Source of the DNA: Spodoptera frugiperda | Taxonomy: Eukaryota; Arthropoda; Insecta; Lepidoptera; Noctuidae | NCBI RefSeq assembly: GCF_023101765.2 | Contig: NC_064212.1 | Span: 5,952,001-6,016,000 of the forward strand | Length of the DNA: 64,000 nt | Reading direction: 5' to 3' | Part shown: positions 15,401 to 26,988 of the stretch, one piece after another | Numbering within the stretch: the stretch's first letter is position 1 | Layout: the number at the start of each line of letters is the position of its first letter | Made by a program: the position numbers and the translations under genes | The notes under the pieces: model-generated | Databases searched by the model: none | What the model was told of the DNA's origin: nothing | Seen by the model: the letters and a program-made list of their open reading frames with translations, nothing else

Positions 15401-15617
15401 GAGCTACATTTGTTAAACTTCCCAAAGGTGATTTGCACTTATCTATTGATTCTCGAGATCCACCGAAATTGTTTAAGTTGCTCCTTTCAAAGCGGAGAAT
15501 CATATCCTTAACACTAGACCTGTCCTTTCTGATGATAACACCATCATCGTCGGAAACATTTCCGGAAGACGATTGGAGCTCGTAGTCGAGCCGGGTGCAA
15601 CACTCTTCTTGTGTCAT
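451..15617 (-). CDS. Rho guanine-nucleotide exchange factor, DH-PH type (PLEKHG/puratrophin-like), 5' part
   Basis: Coding exons are 15617-14467, 3869-3620, 2912-2826, 1802-1485 and 591-451 (end phases 2, 0, 0, 0, 0; all GT-AG). They give 649 residues, and the gene continues beyond base 1. The start is an ATG at 15617 (MTQEECC). Residues 1-384 look disordered: a proline run (RPAPPPPPPPDQ, an SH3- or profilin-type ligand) and long Ser/Asp/Glu stretches. The DH domain begins near residue 386 (ERVNELVHTENVYVDRL) and contains the conserved block LGDRLDLSSYLLEPVQRLPRY. An acidic Ser-rich insert of about 40 residues follows, then the last DH helix. The PH domain starts in the last visible exon (GRLLRQNEF, then RIFLFDKLVL). 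DH-PH proteins exchange GDP for GTP on Rho-family GTPases at the membrane and control actin. The DH-PH identity is firm; the exact orthologue is inferred from the GDRLDLSSYLL and LLHQGRLLRQ blocks typical of PLEKHG proteins. Confidence 0.9.
592..3619 (-). other. RhoGEF introns 2 to 4 (592-1484, 1803-2825, 2913-3619)
   Basis: These three introns of 0.7 to 1.0 kb separate the DH and PH exons. Their ends are canonical (for example GTAAGT after 3620, GTAAG after 2826 and GTGAGT after 1485). I see no repeat family or nested gene in them. Bases 1-450 are the next intron and hold nothing recognisable. Confidence 0.75.
8907..8986. repeat. 30-bp inverted repeat with a tiny loop, followed by a 16-bp palindrome
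   Basis: The arm containing TTACAATACCAATCGCC (8907-8936) pairs with its near-exact reverse complement (about 8941-8970) at 28 of 30 positions across a loop of about 4 bases. A perfect palindrome, GGTCTATATATAGACC, follows directly at 8971-8986. This is probably the remnant of a small hairpin transposon in RhoGEF intron 1. Confidence 0.75.
12020..12037. repeat. 18-bp perfect palindrome
   Basis: GTCACTTCTAGAAGTGAC reads identically on both strands. It overlaps a CRE-like GTGACGTCA and lies 15 bases after a TATAAAA string, inside RhoGEF intron 1. It could be a binding site for a dimeric factor, but that is inference. Confidence 0.6.
13770..13830. repeat. Perfect 20-bp hairpin in RhoGEF intron 1
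   Basis: TTTAAGCAGTCGGGACCCAT (13770-13789) is the exact reverse complement of 13811-13830, with a 21-nt loop. The arms are much more GC-rich than the surroundings. The size would suit a hairpin RNA or the ends of a miniature transposon; nothing in the sequence decides between them. Confidence 0.7.
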
Positions 15618-15850
15618 GGTGTGATGTAGACAAACACAAGGTTACACAAGCCGCACACTCGGGTGAGCGGGCACATATCAAAACGTCCGCGGTACGCACT
15701 CCGACACGCGCGCGCCACTGATAACCAAACACGACTGACAGCGGCGCGCGCGCTGCGCCACGCCGCGGTCGCCCACCGCTTTCATAAAACACTAATGCAC
15801 AGCACACACAGCCAGCTGGAAACGGAACGCGGAGTTCTACTTATAATGGA
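15618..15850 (-). promoter_or_regulatory. Probable promoter and 5'UTR of the RhoGEF gene
   Basis: Just upstream of the ATG at 15617, GC and CpG content rises sharply in an otherwise AT-rich window, with several CGCGCG runs between about 15690 and 15770. On the minus strand, two TCAGT initiator-like motifs lie near 15717-15740. There is no clear TATA box. I infer a CpG-rich, initiator-type start region; the exact start site is not fixed. Upstream noncoding exons or other promoters are possible for a gene of this size. Confidence 0.45.
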
Positions 15851-17424
15851 CGCATATTAATCACCGTACAAAATAATATTTATTTGGTTCTTTTGCGCTA
15901 AATCATAAGCATTAAAACGGTTACGTGTTACGAAACCTTCGTAAAATGCTTTATTGTCAAAAATTGTAATGATATGAACGCGTTTCATACACAGATAAAA
16001 AACTACTCTCCAGGAAAAAAGAAACGTCCAGATTTTCATGTCATTATTTTCTGTCTCCGAATAATGTTTTAAAGTAAGTAAGCGTGGGTATGAAAAGTCA
16101 GTCGGTTAGTTCAACATCAGTTGGTGTGTCAAGATCTGTGTTTATCTTACTTGTATCGGTTGTTATTGTGTGATTGGCAATCGAGTACAACAACAAGCAG
16201 CCGTCTGGGGTTACTAAACCCAACAGTACTAAATCGTATTAATTAAGGCTTTGAGCCACTACCAAGGTTGTTGCTGTCGCTTACAATTTACTTGAGCTAT
16301 AGAAAATAAGGTAAAATCTGTTCGTCCAATTAACGTGAACTTAGTTTAATTGATAGAATAATAAATCTGGGCTCCTTCATCAAATAGAATATTATTTAGT
16401 TGAATCACTGTGGCGACATCGTGACGATTTGATTGCTGATAGCGTTATCTAAAAGACGACCTTTGAATGGGCAGGAATTTAGGTAATTAACATTTTTTAA
16501 TTATTCTCTGTGAATTAAATAGTACGTAAAAATGTGTGTACGCTGAGGTTTCCTTCCTTAACTTAACATGTAAGAGAACGGTAACCTGTCTTCCATTCAA
16601 ATAAGTAATTAACTTACTTTTGCTAAACACTGTAAGAATTGAGTACGTTTCGGTGCTTCTTCTCAGAAAAAGCAATGATTTTTGTTGCTCAAATTATTAT
16701 AATCTTATTTGCTTATTTATCATTTGTTATATAATATAAATCACGAACGAACGAAGCATTCAACTTAATTTTTGTTGCCAATAAATTGGAAAATAACGTA
16801 TCACTGTAAATTCATTCCATTTTAGTCTATCATTTACACTCATCCGCATCGCATGAGTGAGCACGCTACCTGCTTCCGAAGCATGATACAAGCTTATAAA
16901 ATGCATCGTTGCAATTATAACACGGAGAACACTATTACTGAGTTTTCTAGATCAGAATCAACGGAGAAAATTTCCATGGCAAGATACTTCACGATACGTA
17001 AGCATTAATTAAGACTATTGAATAATTCGTTTGTATATTTTATAGGTATTGAAAGCATGTACTTGTATTTTATTTGTAGGTATTGTAAACAAACATTTAT
17101 TTTTGTTTTTAAATAACTCTTCTGTGGCATGTGGTTCTCGTCATTATTAACGATTTCAATATTTTAGACGAATAATCATAAAGAGACAATACAAATCCAA
17201 ATCCAAACCAAATAAGGTAAACTAGTAAAAGTTTAATAAAATCTGAAGCTGGAAATCAATCGCTTTGCTATGTGTACGTTGTATACTTCTCTTTTTTTTC
17301 TGTTATTAAATTTAAAATTAAAACGACTAAATAAGCGAACACAAATAAAGTATAATAAACGGACAACAATTCTTTATTCAAACTCCATAAAAATAAAATT
17401 GTACTATTTTGGTAGCCAGTACCA
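15851..17424. other. Intergenic spacer between RhoGEF and CRAL-TRIO gene A
   Basis: This is AT-rich spacer. It contains the 3'UTR of gene A at its right end (about 17355-17424). No other coding region, RNA gene or repeat with clear boundaries is visible. Confidence 0.6.
17373..17378 (-). promoter_or_regulatory. Polyadenylation signal of CRAL-TRIO gene A
   Basis: AATAAA on the minus strand, 47 bases after the stop codon at 17425. It is the only canonical hexamer close to the stop. Confidence 0.65.
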
Positions 17425-20400
17425 CTAATCAACTTCTAAGCGCCTGAAGGATCCTTCTACTCCGAATAAGTTAGAGGAGTTCTTTGGACAGCCAGGCCTC
17501 TTGGACTCCTCCGAGCGTGCCTCCTCTTGTTTCAAGAACCAGTCGCGATAACTCTCTACTTTAGCTTTCCAGTGATCTGCGAAAATTACATTATGTGTGA
17601 GTTTCTAGTTACCGCTTTTATGACACTTACATTACTTTGCTGTCTGCGAATTTGTATGCGTATAAATATTTACTTGTTTTTTTTTTGAGGTTGAAGTTTC
17701 AAGGAATTATGTCTTGAAGAGTAACCAGTGTTCTGTTCTGTGTCAAGAAACTGGTTTGCTAACCATGGAATTAGTAACAGTTCTATTGTGTCACTATCCT
17801 TTTTTATACGACGACGGTGTAAAAAACGCCACACACTATAAACGTTTGCAACACTTTGGGCATTACATGCGGGCATACCTCAGCAAGGGGTACAACAGAG
17901 AAGAAGTCTTCTCTTTTCTGTAATTGTACCTATCTGTCAGACACTCAGTACCAGAAAAATTTAAAGTACCTTTCACTCCTCAAGAAACCTATATGCTACA
18001 ATTACACATACATTGTCTGTCAGTAACTTAAACATATTATGTGTATATGTCGTCATAATGCACTGGGAACTGTTTAGTTCTACAGTCTACAACGTCTACA
18101 AGCCATTACTGCAATATAGTTACACAATAGCAATGACTACTTCCATTTTCTACTTACTAGTAATTCGTTGTTAAAGAGTCACTGCAATGATTTGTGGTTT
18201 TTGGAATCATACATGTTAACGACTAAATTATACCTGTTAAAATTCCAGTGCCGTGAAAGTAATTGTGTCATAATAATATATTGGATAATACTATATTTTT
18301 AACTAGTACGTATTCATATTTAAAGGTTTCTCACTTGCGTCATTAGCTTTTAAAGATTTACTAATGAGCTAATAGGCACAATGAACATGCAGAAACTCTT
18401 AGTAAAGATTTAAATAGAACTAAAGACTCCGATTTCAAAATTCTCGATTGTGTTAGCCATAGTAGCTGACATCTGTTACACCAGAATAAATATAACATCG
18501 TCTATTGTTGGATACAGGTCTCCAATATCAGACTTTGGAGCTTAATCTTTAACTCCACCTTGTAATCATCATCACTCCACCTAACCGGATGATGTCCTTT
18601 TTTAAGAGGGGAAAATCACCCTATGGCTTCTCCCCTCTTGAGCGAGGCGATAGAGAGTGTCAGACTCTGCTGTTCGAGCCGGAGCCCCGGTAAACCCGCT
18701 AGGTAGTCCGCAGCTCAACCGGATGATGCCCTTTTTTTAATGACGGGGGAAACCTTTAAAAGGCGCCAAGCTTTTTAGGAATAAAAGACTAGGGAGTGTG
18801 GCATTTTTACCCGACTAAAACCACCTCTACACCTGTAAGGAGCAGCGAAACCTCTTAGTAGACCTGCTCCGGAACCCCCACGGTGCAACGCCTGTTACGG
18901 CACATCCCTAGGGAGACGTGCATCTCCCATTAGCCTCGCTGTGCAAGCTGCACGGCAGCACGTGACCACTGTGCCACCGTCTTCCGTGAGGTCAACCGGA
19001 TGATGCCCTAGGCTACGTAGGTCCTATAAACTCCTGGAGTCTACCATATATGTTACAATACCTGTTAACTCTTGCAAGGAGCCATCAGTACCACCATATT
19101 CAACAGGAAGGATAGACTTTGGTATTGTTTTATACATGGCCGGATAGTTTTGATTGTGGACACGAATCTGTAACCCAAACAATAGTGTTATTAATCGACT
19201 GCTTTTGTTAAGCATACAGCCTACTTCAATGAAACGATACTTGTATCACTATTGGTTAGAACTTGTTAAAACATAAATTACCAAGAAACATGACTGTAGT
19301 GTTAAATTGTAATTCTTTAATGTTTTCTATTGACGTAACAAAGGCCTGACGCCTTTTATTCCCGGAAAGTGTAGTCAGCCATAATATTATACTGTAAGAA
19401 ATAACAACTTTTCCCTCGTTTGTCAGACCTGGGAAATTAACGTACAGACTAGCTCAGTACTGGCATTTGCAGCATTCGACTTAAACGGCTCTGTTCTAAT
19501 AAAATAATGTAGATACTAAGTAAATAAATAGAAATACACCGATATTGTTTCTATTTTTCTATTAATCTATCGAAGTAGGTACAAATAGATAAATCCAAAG
19601 GGAAGTACCTACTAGTTTTCTCCGGAAATACCAAAGAAAAAAGCTATAATTTAGACGAAGTAAGAAATTAATGTAGAGAAAACTGATATAAGAAACTTCG
19701 TAAAGAAATTAACACGTTATACTAACTACTAGAATGACAACTTGATTAGGTAATAGCATAATTAAGGTAAATTCAAAGTCAAAGTCAAAGCATTTATTTC
19801 AATTAATCCTTAATTAGGCACTTTCGAAACGTCACACTGAATTATCCGTCACTCTGTCTGTCAGTAAAGCTAGGTGCTCATTCCAAAGTATAGCTTCGAA
19901 TGCAGAAGAGCGAGAAACTCCATCGTATACTTTAAACATCAATCAACATTAACCTACAAAATATAAAGACGTTATGTCACATAACATTAAGAACTAAATT
20001 CCTTACCCTTTTCTTTAATTTGTCCGTTAAAAATGCTTTGAATATCGCAAAGGCTGTTTCGAATCCTACAGGCGTGTTTAAAATATGAGCCCCCTTCACT
20101 CGAATCGGGAGACCCTTCTCAAACGACGAGATGACTTTCTTGGCTAACGCTGGAGTCCATTGACTAAGCACACTTATACCTACATCTTTCATGTCAATTA
20201 TTAGCACCTGAAACATAAAAAGAAAATGAGAGACCGAGTTATATGTAAAGATTTGATTATGAATGCTTTTAAAAACTTCTTTGGTAGGCGTTTTTCAGCG
20301 AAATACAAATTCCTTCAGAAAGGAAGGTAAGGAAAGAAATGTCTGTAAGCGACCCTTATAATCCCATCCTGACTGGAATGCCTTCAAATTGAGCTTACCT

Positions 20401-22778
20401 CGCCAGCCACGGAGAAATTGTCATCTTCAAGCATTAATATCTCGGTCACCATGAGAGCCGTCTTAATTAAGTCAGACAGGTGGTACTTGGAAGGGTCAAA
20501 GACCCCAACCCTCACTATACTTATTCGTGGCGCATCGTCTCCAGCACAATTCTTCAATGGTAGAAACGCTCTGAAAGTAAATGAAATATTCATTTTTATC
20601 TATCCAGCGGGCTGAATGACTACTGCTAAAATATAAATGTATTCGCACAAAAATAAAAGTAGAACGCTGGAGCCGTTTCCAAAACCACATTTCAGCCGAA
20701 AGTGCCCACTGTTCCACTTTCCTCATTTAGTCAGCATTGATTAGACGCTGGGGTAAAAATATTTTCTTACCCGAGTTTAAGTATTTCTTGAACCTTAGCT
20801 CCGCTGGGATCTCTATTTGCGAAAAATTCTGGTATAACGGATTTTAAAGTGTAATACATATCAAACTTCTCTTTGGCTCTTTCAAGACTGTATTTCCCAC
20901 CGCGCAAAAATCCTATCAGCCATTGATCCGCTGAAAATAATATTTGTTTTTATTTTAGAATATGCATCAAACTTTAGTCTAGAAAAACGCGTTGCACATA
21001 ATATTATAAAAATATAATTACAACGAAAATTAAATTAAGTGCGATAAAGAATACAAAACGATACTCGTAGCGACATCTATTCAATAGATATGGAAACTAC
21101 AAGGCGGTTACCGACATCACTTGTGTCAGTACTAACGTTGTGAAAAGCGTACCTACCACTTGATTTAATACAGAAAAAGTATCATAGATGTCGCTACCAG
21201 TCGCACGTTGACCTTTTTCAATATTTTTTTGTATAGTACTCTAACCAAATAAGGCCTATGCCCCAATAAAGCCTATTTTGAAAATTTCCCTCTTCCCGAT
21301 GTCAAATGGTCGCCAAAGTTTGTAGAAGTGTGCATGCACATTACTTAACTAATTTGAGCACAGCAAGCAACCCGTGCCGCGATTATGTTGGAACCTACAG
21401 TCGAAAACAATCACGACGTGGAGCGCACTTTAGTTTTTATAAAATTCGAGTAGCGTAAACTGTTAGTATTTTTATATTTATCAGTATACGACGTGCCGTG
21501 TTTTGTCTATATGACAATTATACATTTAGCCATCTCCTCACATTAGTGAAATAGCTATAATATCGGTGTATTTCATATAATCGTTGTTTTGTTTACCTAT
21601 GTGCCATGCCCTAATAAAGCCTACAAAAAAAACGTGTAGGCCTTATTACGGCATAGTTGTTTTTCAGTAATTTCATAGAAAACGGATCACCAGCTTCTGT
21701 CAAAAAGAAAGCCAATGGATTTTGCAAAAGATGGAAAACGCTGTTAAAATGGTAGAAAGGGGTAAATGGGGTGAATAGATACAGAAAAGGGGTGAATGGA
21801 TATCGGGAAATTCTTCATAGTATCTATTCAAACCTTGAATTCTGTTCATCCTGTTTTACCTGGTATGCTGTTGCAGCCAGATATAACTTCCCAAGAAGTA
21901 CGCACCATCTAAAGAGTGGTTCGACTACTCAAAAGCTAGGTCGGTCGCTAAATTGGCTACAGAACAAGAAGTTGTTCTCATTCGTTTGACTGATGCTGGG
22001 ACGCCGATGACTTCAAAGATGTTACATGGGTATTGCATGATGAGAAACTCGTCAAGTCTGATGTATAATGACCAAAATTAATTAATAAGGTCTCATTACA
22101 TTTATTATAAGCATTGACAAAGTTTTATTATAATTAAGAAGTTGAATGCTTACTAGTTTTTATTGAGGCCTTATTAAGACATAGGGTTCCCAATAAGGCC
22201 AAAGTGACACTTTAGTTATTTGTGCTTACAAAATTGTAATTTTTATTTCTAAAGCCATTTTGATTCCATTATTACAAAGTTTAATAAATAAATATAAGAT
22301 TTTGAAATTATCAGCCCATTGTCATTTTAAACCTACGAGCTAGGCGGTAATAAAAATAAGGTAGGCCTTATTTGGTTAGCTTACCTTATATGTTTTTTTT
22401 ATTTTATTTTTACAAGCTTTTATTTTGATGTTATTTGTGCTTACAGAAGTTTTGTGCTACAGTATTTAGATTTCAAAATCTCAGGAATTGTGCAAAAGAC
22501 TTGTCCATAGAAAACATAACATAACTGTTACCTAAGTACCTACGAACTTTTTACCAGTTATAAGCAAATAATATCTAGGTAAATATTGTGTTTCTTTATG
22601 TAATTAAAGACGTAATTTATAAATTATATCACTTACTTGGTTGTACAGATTGAAGATGCGGTTGTTTCCAGAGCCATTCTCTTAGCGCTAGAAGATCAGA
22701 CTTCACTCGTTTTGGTTTCTCATTGAGTTCTTTCTCAGCTACCTTCTTCAAAGCAGGTGGCAGTGGCCGAACAGACAT
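17425..22778 (-). CDS. CRAL-TRIO domain lipid-transfer protein A (alpha-TTP-like)
   Basis: Six coding exons: 22778-22637, 20930-20771, 20570-20399, 20207-20007, 19167-19062 and 17576-17425 (end phases 1, 2, 0, 0, 1). They encode 310 aa, close to the usual size of animal CRAL-TRIO proteins. The ATG at 22778 gives MSVRPLPPAL, matching gene D. Residues 1-100 are the helical CRAL-TRIO N region (DQWLIGFLRGGKYSLERAK). The lipid-binding domain covers about 105-265, with LMLEDDNFSVAGE, RVKGAHILNTP and the family mark PVEYGG (E248). The tail ends GSFRRLEVD. Basic residues fall where human alpha-TTP uses Lys/Arg to contact phosphoinositides (RVKG, KLKKR). It probably carries a small hydrophobic ligand in the cytosol; the ligand is unknown. 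Its central introns differ from those of B, C and D. An acceptor (TTGCAG) near 22840 suggests an intron in the 5'UTR. Confidence 0.92.
18599..18716 (-). mobile_element. SINE-like insertion 1 in gene A intron
   Basis: A 118-bp unit has a T-run at its left end (an A-tail on the minus strand) and carries CTTCTCCCCTCTTGAGCGAG and GAGCCGGAGCCCCGGTAAAC. Related units occur at about 28602, 30332, 30885, 51961 and 54858 in this window. It is flanked by AACCGGATGATG(T/C)CCT at 18583-18598 and 18717-18732, which is a target-site duplication. Confidence 0.75.
18733..18993 (-). mobile_element. SINE-like insertion 2 in gene A intron
   Basis: A 261-bp unit starts with a T-run and contains ACTAGGGAGTGTGGCA and CACCTGTAAGGAGCAGCG. 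A relative lies at about 51790-51900. It is bounded by the same 16-base target sequence, AACCGGATGATGCCCT, at 18717-18732 and 18994-19009. Confidence 0.7.
21067..21197. mobile_element. Short MITE-like element with 14-bp terminal inverted repeats
   Basis: GTAGCGACATCTAT at 21067-21080 is exactly mirrored by ATAGATGTCGCTAC at 21184-21197. The element is 131 bp and has no coding capacity. Similar TAGATGGCG(C/G) strings occur elsewhere in the window (56302, 57917, 58422). Confidence 0.6.
21241..22379. mobile_element. Non-autonomous DNA transposon with an ATAAGGCC motif array
   Basis: CTAACCAAATAAGGCCTA at 21241-21258 is the exact reverse complement of 22362-22379, giving 18-bp terminal inverted repeats around a 1.14 kb unit. 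AATAA(G/A)GCC-type motifs recur inside in both directions near both ends (about 21246, 21265, 21611, 21638, 22164, 22193 and 22362). Such subterminal arrays are typical transposase-binding sites. There is no transposase open frame. The superfamily is undecided because no clean target duplication is seen. Confidence 0.7.
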
Positions 22779-25700
22779 TTTTATTACCTTGTTGTCAGAT
22801 GCAACTCATTTATTGTAATCAAGCGGCGGCATATAAAACCTGCAATTATCAATTTTATCTTTGTGTTTTTGTTTTTGTTTGATAAAAAGTGCACACTGCA
22901 TATAAAGTGCACTTATCCATATTAAGCATTATGAGATAATTCTATATATAATTTTGTCTTCTATAATTTTACCGTCTAATAGTACCAAACTACCTCAATA
23001 CAAATTCTCTATTATTAAAAGCGAACGCGCAACGCCTAAGAATTCGCACTGCTTAACTAATTGGACTGTACGCAATAGACGTAGGTAAAAACGTATATTT
23101 CTAATATAGGCTAATTTATTATTTAATTATACCTACCTGGAGGACTTAGCTTACAAGATATGCAATAATCGATACTAGAAATGGCAATGGGTACCTACTA
23201 TTGATATCAATTTTTGTTAACGACTTTCTCGGTGTCTATAGTCAATACCTATTCATACGAAATACTGATTTCCAATTTCGTATGATTTCAATTTCTTCTT
23301 AAGATAATAACAATTAGACCATCTAGAGATCTAACTTCATTCTACTCTTCTGTAATGATCTAACTTCTATCTAGACTAAAATTGACACACAGCACTTAGA
23401 TCATTGCCTGCATGACCTAACCAGACCAGAATGTCCTGTTCTTGTGATCCTTGTCATTGGATGACCTACCTATGATCTTAATGTAACCGGTTAGGTTGGT
23501 AAGTTAGGTACTTAAAGTACGGCAGTCGAAAGGTTAGAAGCCCTAAACCTGAATGTAATTAAATCTCTTCAATGTTAAATCCCTAACAAAATGTCCTGAC
23601 ATTGCCCACATCTGTCAATGACCGTTATATCATTCGACTTGTATCCAATATTTAATAATTTATTGACTAAAAAGGCTCTCGAAATAAACCACAAACAAAA
23701 ACCAAATAATGGTACGAAAATAATTTAAATACGAAATTATAGAAAGGGTGTTAAATGCAACAACTTTTTAATCAATTTTATGCAAAACTACTGAACAAAT
23801 GAAGATGAAATTTGATACTATGATAGGTCAACCCTGAATTACTCATAACACAAGATATTTATCTCAATAAAACAACAGAAGCCGCAAATGGAGTCTAGTA
23901 TTTCATAATTAAACTCGCACTCGTTAATTAAATTAGCGAGTAAGTCACGAAGCTTACCGATTACACCTATAAATATCCGTCTAACAAGGTGATATTAATT
24001 ACATTGTTTACTTGAATACTCACCTACATAATATACCTTATAATTTAAATAAAAAATCATGGACTCTTACGTTTTTGACCCACAAAATCTCTGTTTTAGT
24101 ACTGTCTTGTTGTGAATGTAACCTCCCACTTCTGGCAATGAACAGGTGTTATAAGACTTTAATTTACTTTATAACTAAATCACTAATTAGATAGCTTGTT
24201 AAATATTATTAAAATAATTAATTAATATTATAAAAAGTAAATCATTACAAACACCGCGCGCAACGATACGTTCGTTTTCTCGTAAGACAACTAACTAAAA
24301 ACGTCGAAATTTTAATTTATACATATAACACGATCGTTTAAATTTCAAGTACATAGTTTGTCCTTGACTAGATTAATAGGTCGTATTAACAACTATAGAA
24401 CTGTAAACTATATGTATCGATGCTACCATTAGTACCCCAATGCGATACGACCAAAATTATAACAAAAGAAAAGTCTAGCTGAAAAGTATTATAGAGTCAT
24501 AATTCTTGGATGTGTTTTTCCACAAGAGGGAAGCATTAGTGTACCTAATTTAATTTAAGTCAATATTATTTTTAATATCAATATTATTCAAGTAATATTA
24601 CAATATTAAAATGTAAGCAAAATGTAAATAAAAATGAATCACTGAAATTGTTGGCAAGGAAAGTATTTACGCAGAAATAAAAAATAATTTTAAAAAGTTC
24701 CAGAAGAAAATTCAATAAGAATTTCATTTCTTTAGATACTTAGCTAGTAAACATATTAATATCAAGTATAGTCACTTGAATGATGTGTTGACATAATTAA
24801 GAACACAAGCCATTTGGGTGATTTCGAATTTTAAAAATAATTCGGATTTTTTTTTGGTCTGTAAGCAAGAAAGAAATACCAAACTCTATAGGTTTTCTGC
24901 AAATTAATTTAAATATCTAGAAAGCATAGATATGATTCAGTTTTAATTGATCATAATCACTCAATCATGTAACTGATTATTAAAACTAAACAATAAATAA
25001 TAATAATATTCGAATGATAAAACATTATAGTCAACAAAAGATTCGCACAACGACACGATAAACTTAATTCATAAAGCAAAACATTCATTAAACAAAAGAT
25101 ATTTTGACCTACCGCTTACAATCCTAGTTTTTGATATTCACTGGATACGATTCCAACCTTCATATCAATTTAAAACTCTCCCCTAATAAACCAACTGCAC
25201 AGCACTACTTGATAGTATAAACTGGCACAGAATCACAAAAATGTATTAAAAACTATGAGAAGGTGATGTCAAAGACTGTCTATACATATATTTTACCGCC
25301 AAACAAGTGATATAGCAGCTGATCTCATACTTGTAAAATGTAAGAAACGTTATCTCGTAGTGACATTGAGGCTACCCATTTCATACCCAACTTCATACTA
25401 ATACCTATTATAAAGAAGAAATATTAGTTTGTCTGCATTGAATGGGAAACTACTGCACTATTTTTATGATAAGTAACTATCGTGAGACATACTAAATTAA
25501 CTAGAAAATCACGGTTTACTCACTGTATGGTGAAAAGCTCTACTAGTTTCGAGTTACAGAAGGACTCTTCATCATGAGCAGCGTGCGCAGACGCGGCGAC
25601 GTCGCAGGCCTTAATGTGTTATGTAGATACGTGAGTAAACTGTAATTTGCTAGCTCACCATTAAAATCATAGTATTCGAAGAATAACATAGGTTACCAAT

Positions 25701-26225
25701 ATCCCATTATTACCACATAATTAAAATTTTAAACCAAACACAAGGAAACAAACATAAGGAAATCTTTTAAACCAAAACAAGTGAAACCGAAGCACAAACG
25801 GTAGTGTAGTATATAAATTACCTAGATTGTATGTATGTATACATATTGTATGCACAAAGTGTCTAACTAACGTACACGTAGTAATTAATGGTAATTGAAT
25901 AATTAGTACGTGCTTCATTTCTGTAAATATCGTGAATTCTGAAACGAGAATTGGGTATGGATAGTGTTAAAAGACATGAGAGCAAATATAGCAACTATTT
26001 CTACAGTGCCAATAATAATTAATCTAAACCTATTTCCAATATTTAAACATTATTGTAGGCACCCACCAGAAATTATAAAAAGCAATATGTATTAGGAAAA
26101 AATAATGTGTTGTAAATAATGCATTTTCCAAATTATATTTTTGCTGGTTTTTGGCGTATCATAGTTACACCGAGGGCAATCAATATTTGTTACATATTCT
26201 TCTCCATAAAAACATATTATTAAAT

Positions 26226-26440
26226 ACTAGCTACTTCCACGCGGTTTCACCCGCTCTGCTCGGCTCCTATTGGTCATAGCGTGATGTTTTATAGCCTATA
26301 GCCTTCCTCAAGAAGTGGACTACCCAACACAAAAAGAATTATTCAAATCGGAATAGTAGATCTGGGGATTAGCGCGTTCAAACAAACAGACAATCAAACA
26401 AACAAACTCTTCAGCTTTATTATTAGAATAGATATTAGTA
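26226..26440 (+). repeat. Dispersed retroelement fragment
   Basis: It starts with TACTAGCTACTTCCACGCGG, continues with CGGCTCCTATTGGTCATAGC, has GATTAGCGCGTTCAAACAAACAGAC, and ends in TTATTATTAGAATAGATATTAGTATAGA. This layout is a widespread lepidopteran SINE or RTE-derived 3' end. Diverged relatives lie at 27205-27372, 29640-29750, 47090-47220, 48365-48495, 53100-53270 and 55636-57030. Confidence 0.55.
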
Positions 26441-26914
26441 TAGATTTTACACAATCTATCTGTAATAATTAGTAATCCATGTTAGGGACAGTAGCCAAAA
26501 TCAGAGCATAAACAGTGCAAGCTTTCAATTAATTGTAATTACTTACTTTAGAGATGATTATGAACATAAATCATGAATCACATGCAACATTGTGATTACA
26601 AAATATTTATAACTGTCCCTCCCAGATAAGATTTGTACCCAATATGTGAGCGATAGTGTCCGATAAATTAAACATACTCGTAACTAACAACAGGAAAGAA
26701 ACGACATATTAAATAAATTGTGCAAAATATCTTATACAAAAAATATGTAGGCATTTTTAACTTATTTACTTACCTTAACCAATTAGTTTGTAACCACTTT
26801 CAACCATTAGATTTAATTAAAAACAAAATTATTATAATACATGTTAACAATAAACAAAATGGCAGCATAATATTCTTTTTTTAAATAAAAAAAAAACGAG
26901 TTCGAAACCAGCAC

Positions 26915-26920
26915 TTTATT
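26915..26920 (-). promoter_or_regulatory. Polyadenylation signal of CRAL-TRIO gene B
   Basis: AATAAA (overlapping AAATAAATAAA) on the minus strand, about 70 bases after the stop at 26989. Confidence 0.65.
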
Positions 26921-26988
26921 TATTTTAAAAAGTTTTTACTAAAAAGGTACGTTTATGTGCAAATTATTTTAAATTAGGAACGGGCAAA

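Larger units (their letters stand above)
17577..19061 (-). other. Last intron of CRAL-TRIO gene A
   Basis: This 1.5 kb intron joins IRVHNQN...LQELT to the C-terminal exon. It holds AT-rich sequence up to about 18580, then two abutting SINE-like insertions (18599-18993). Confidence 0.7.
20931..22636 (-). other. Intron 1 of CRAL-TRIO gene A
   Basis: A 1.7 kb intron. Two thirds of it is a transposon-like unit (21241-22379). Next to that is a short element at 21067-21197 bounded by the 14-bp inverted repeat GTAGCGACATCTAT. The rest is AT-rich. Confidence 0.75.
22779..26988. other. Spacer between CRAL-TRIO genes A and B
   Basis: It contains the 5' flank of A and the 3'UTR of B (up to about 26910). 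In between is AT-rich sequence with two repeat fragments: about 25380-25625, a GC-rich segment containing CGACGTCGCCGCGTCTGCGC on the minus strand, and 26226-26440. No gene is supported. Confidence 0.6.

Noticed and set aside
15544..15860. Open frames on both strands over the GC-rich patch upstream of the RhoGEF start
   Set aside because: They result from high GC content. They have no domain, and the patch is better explained as promoter and 5'UTR.
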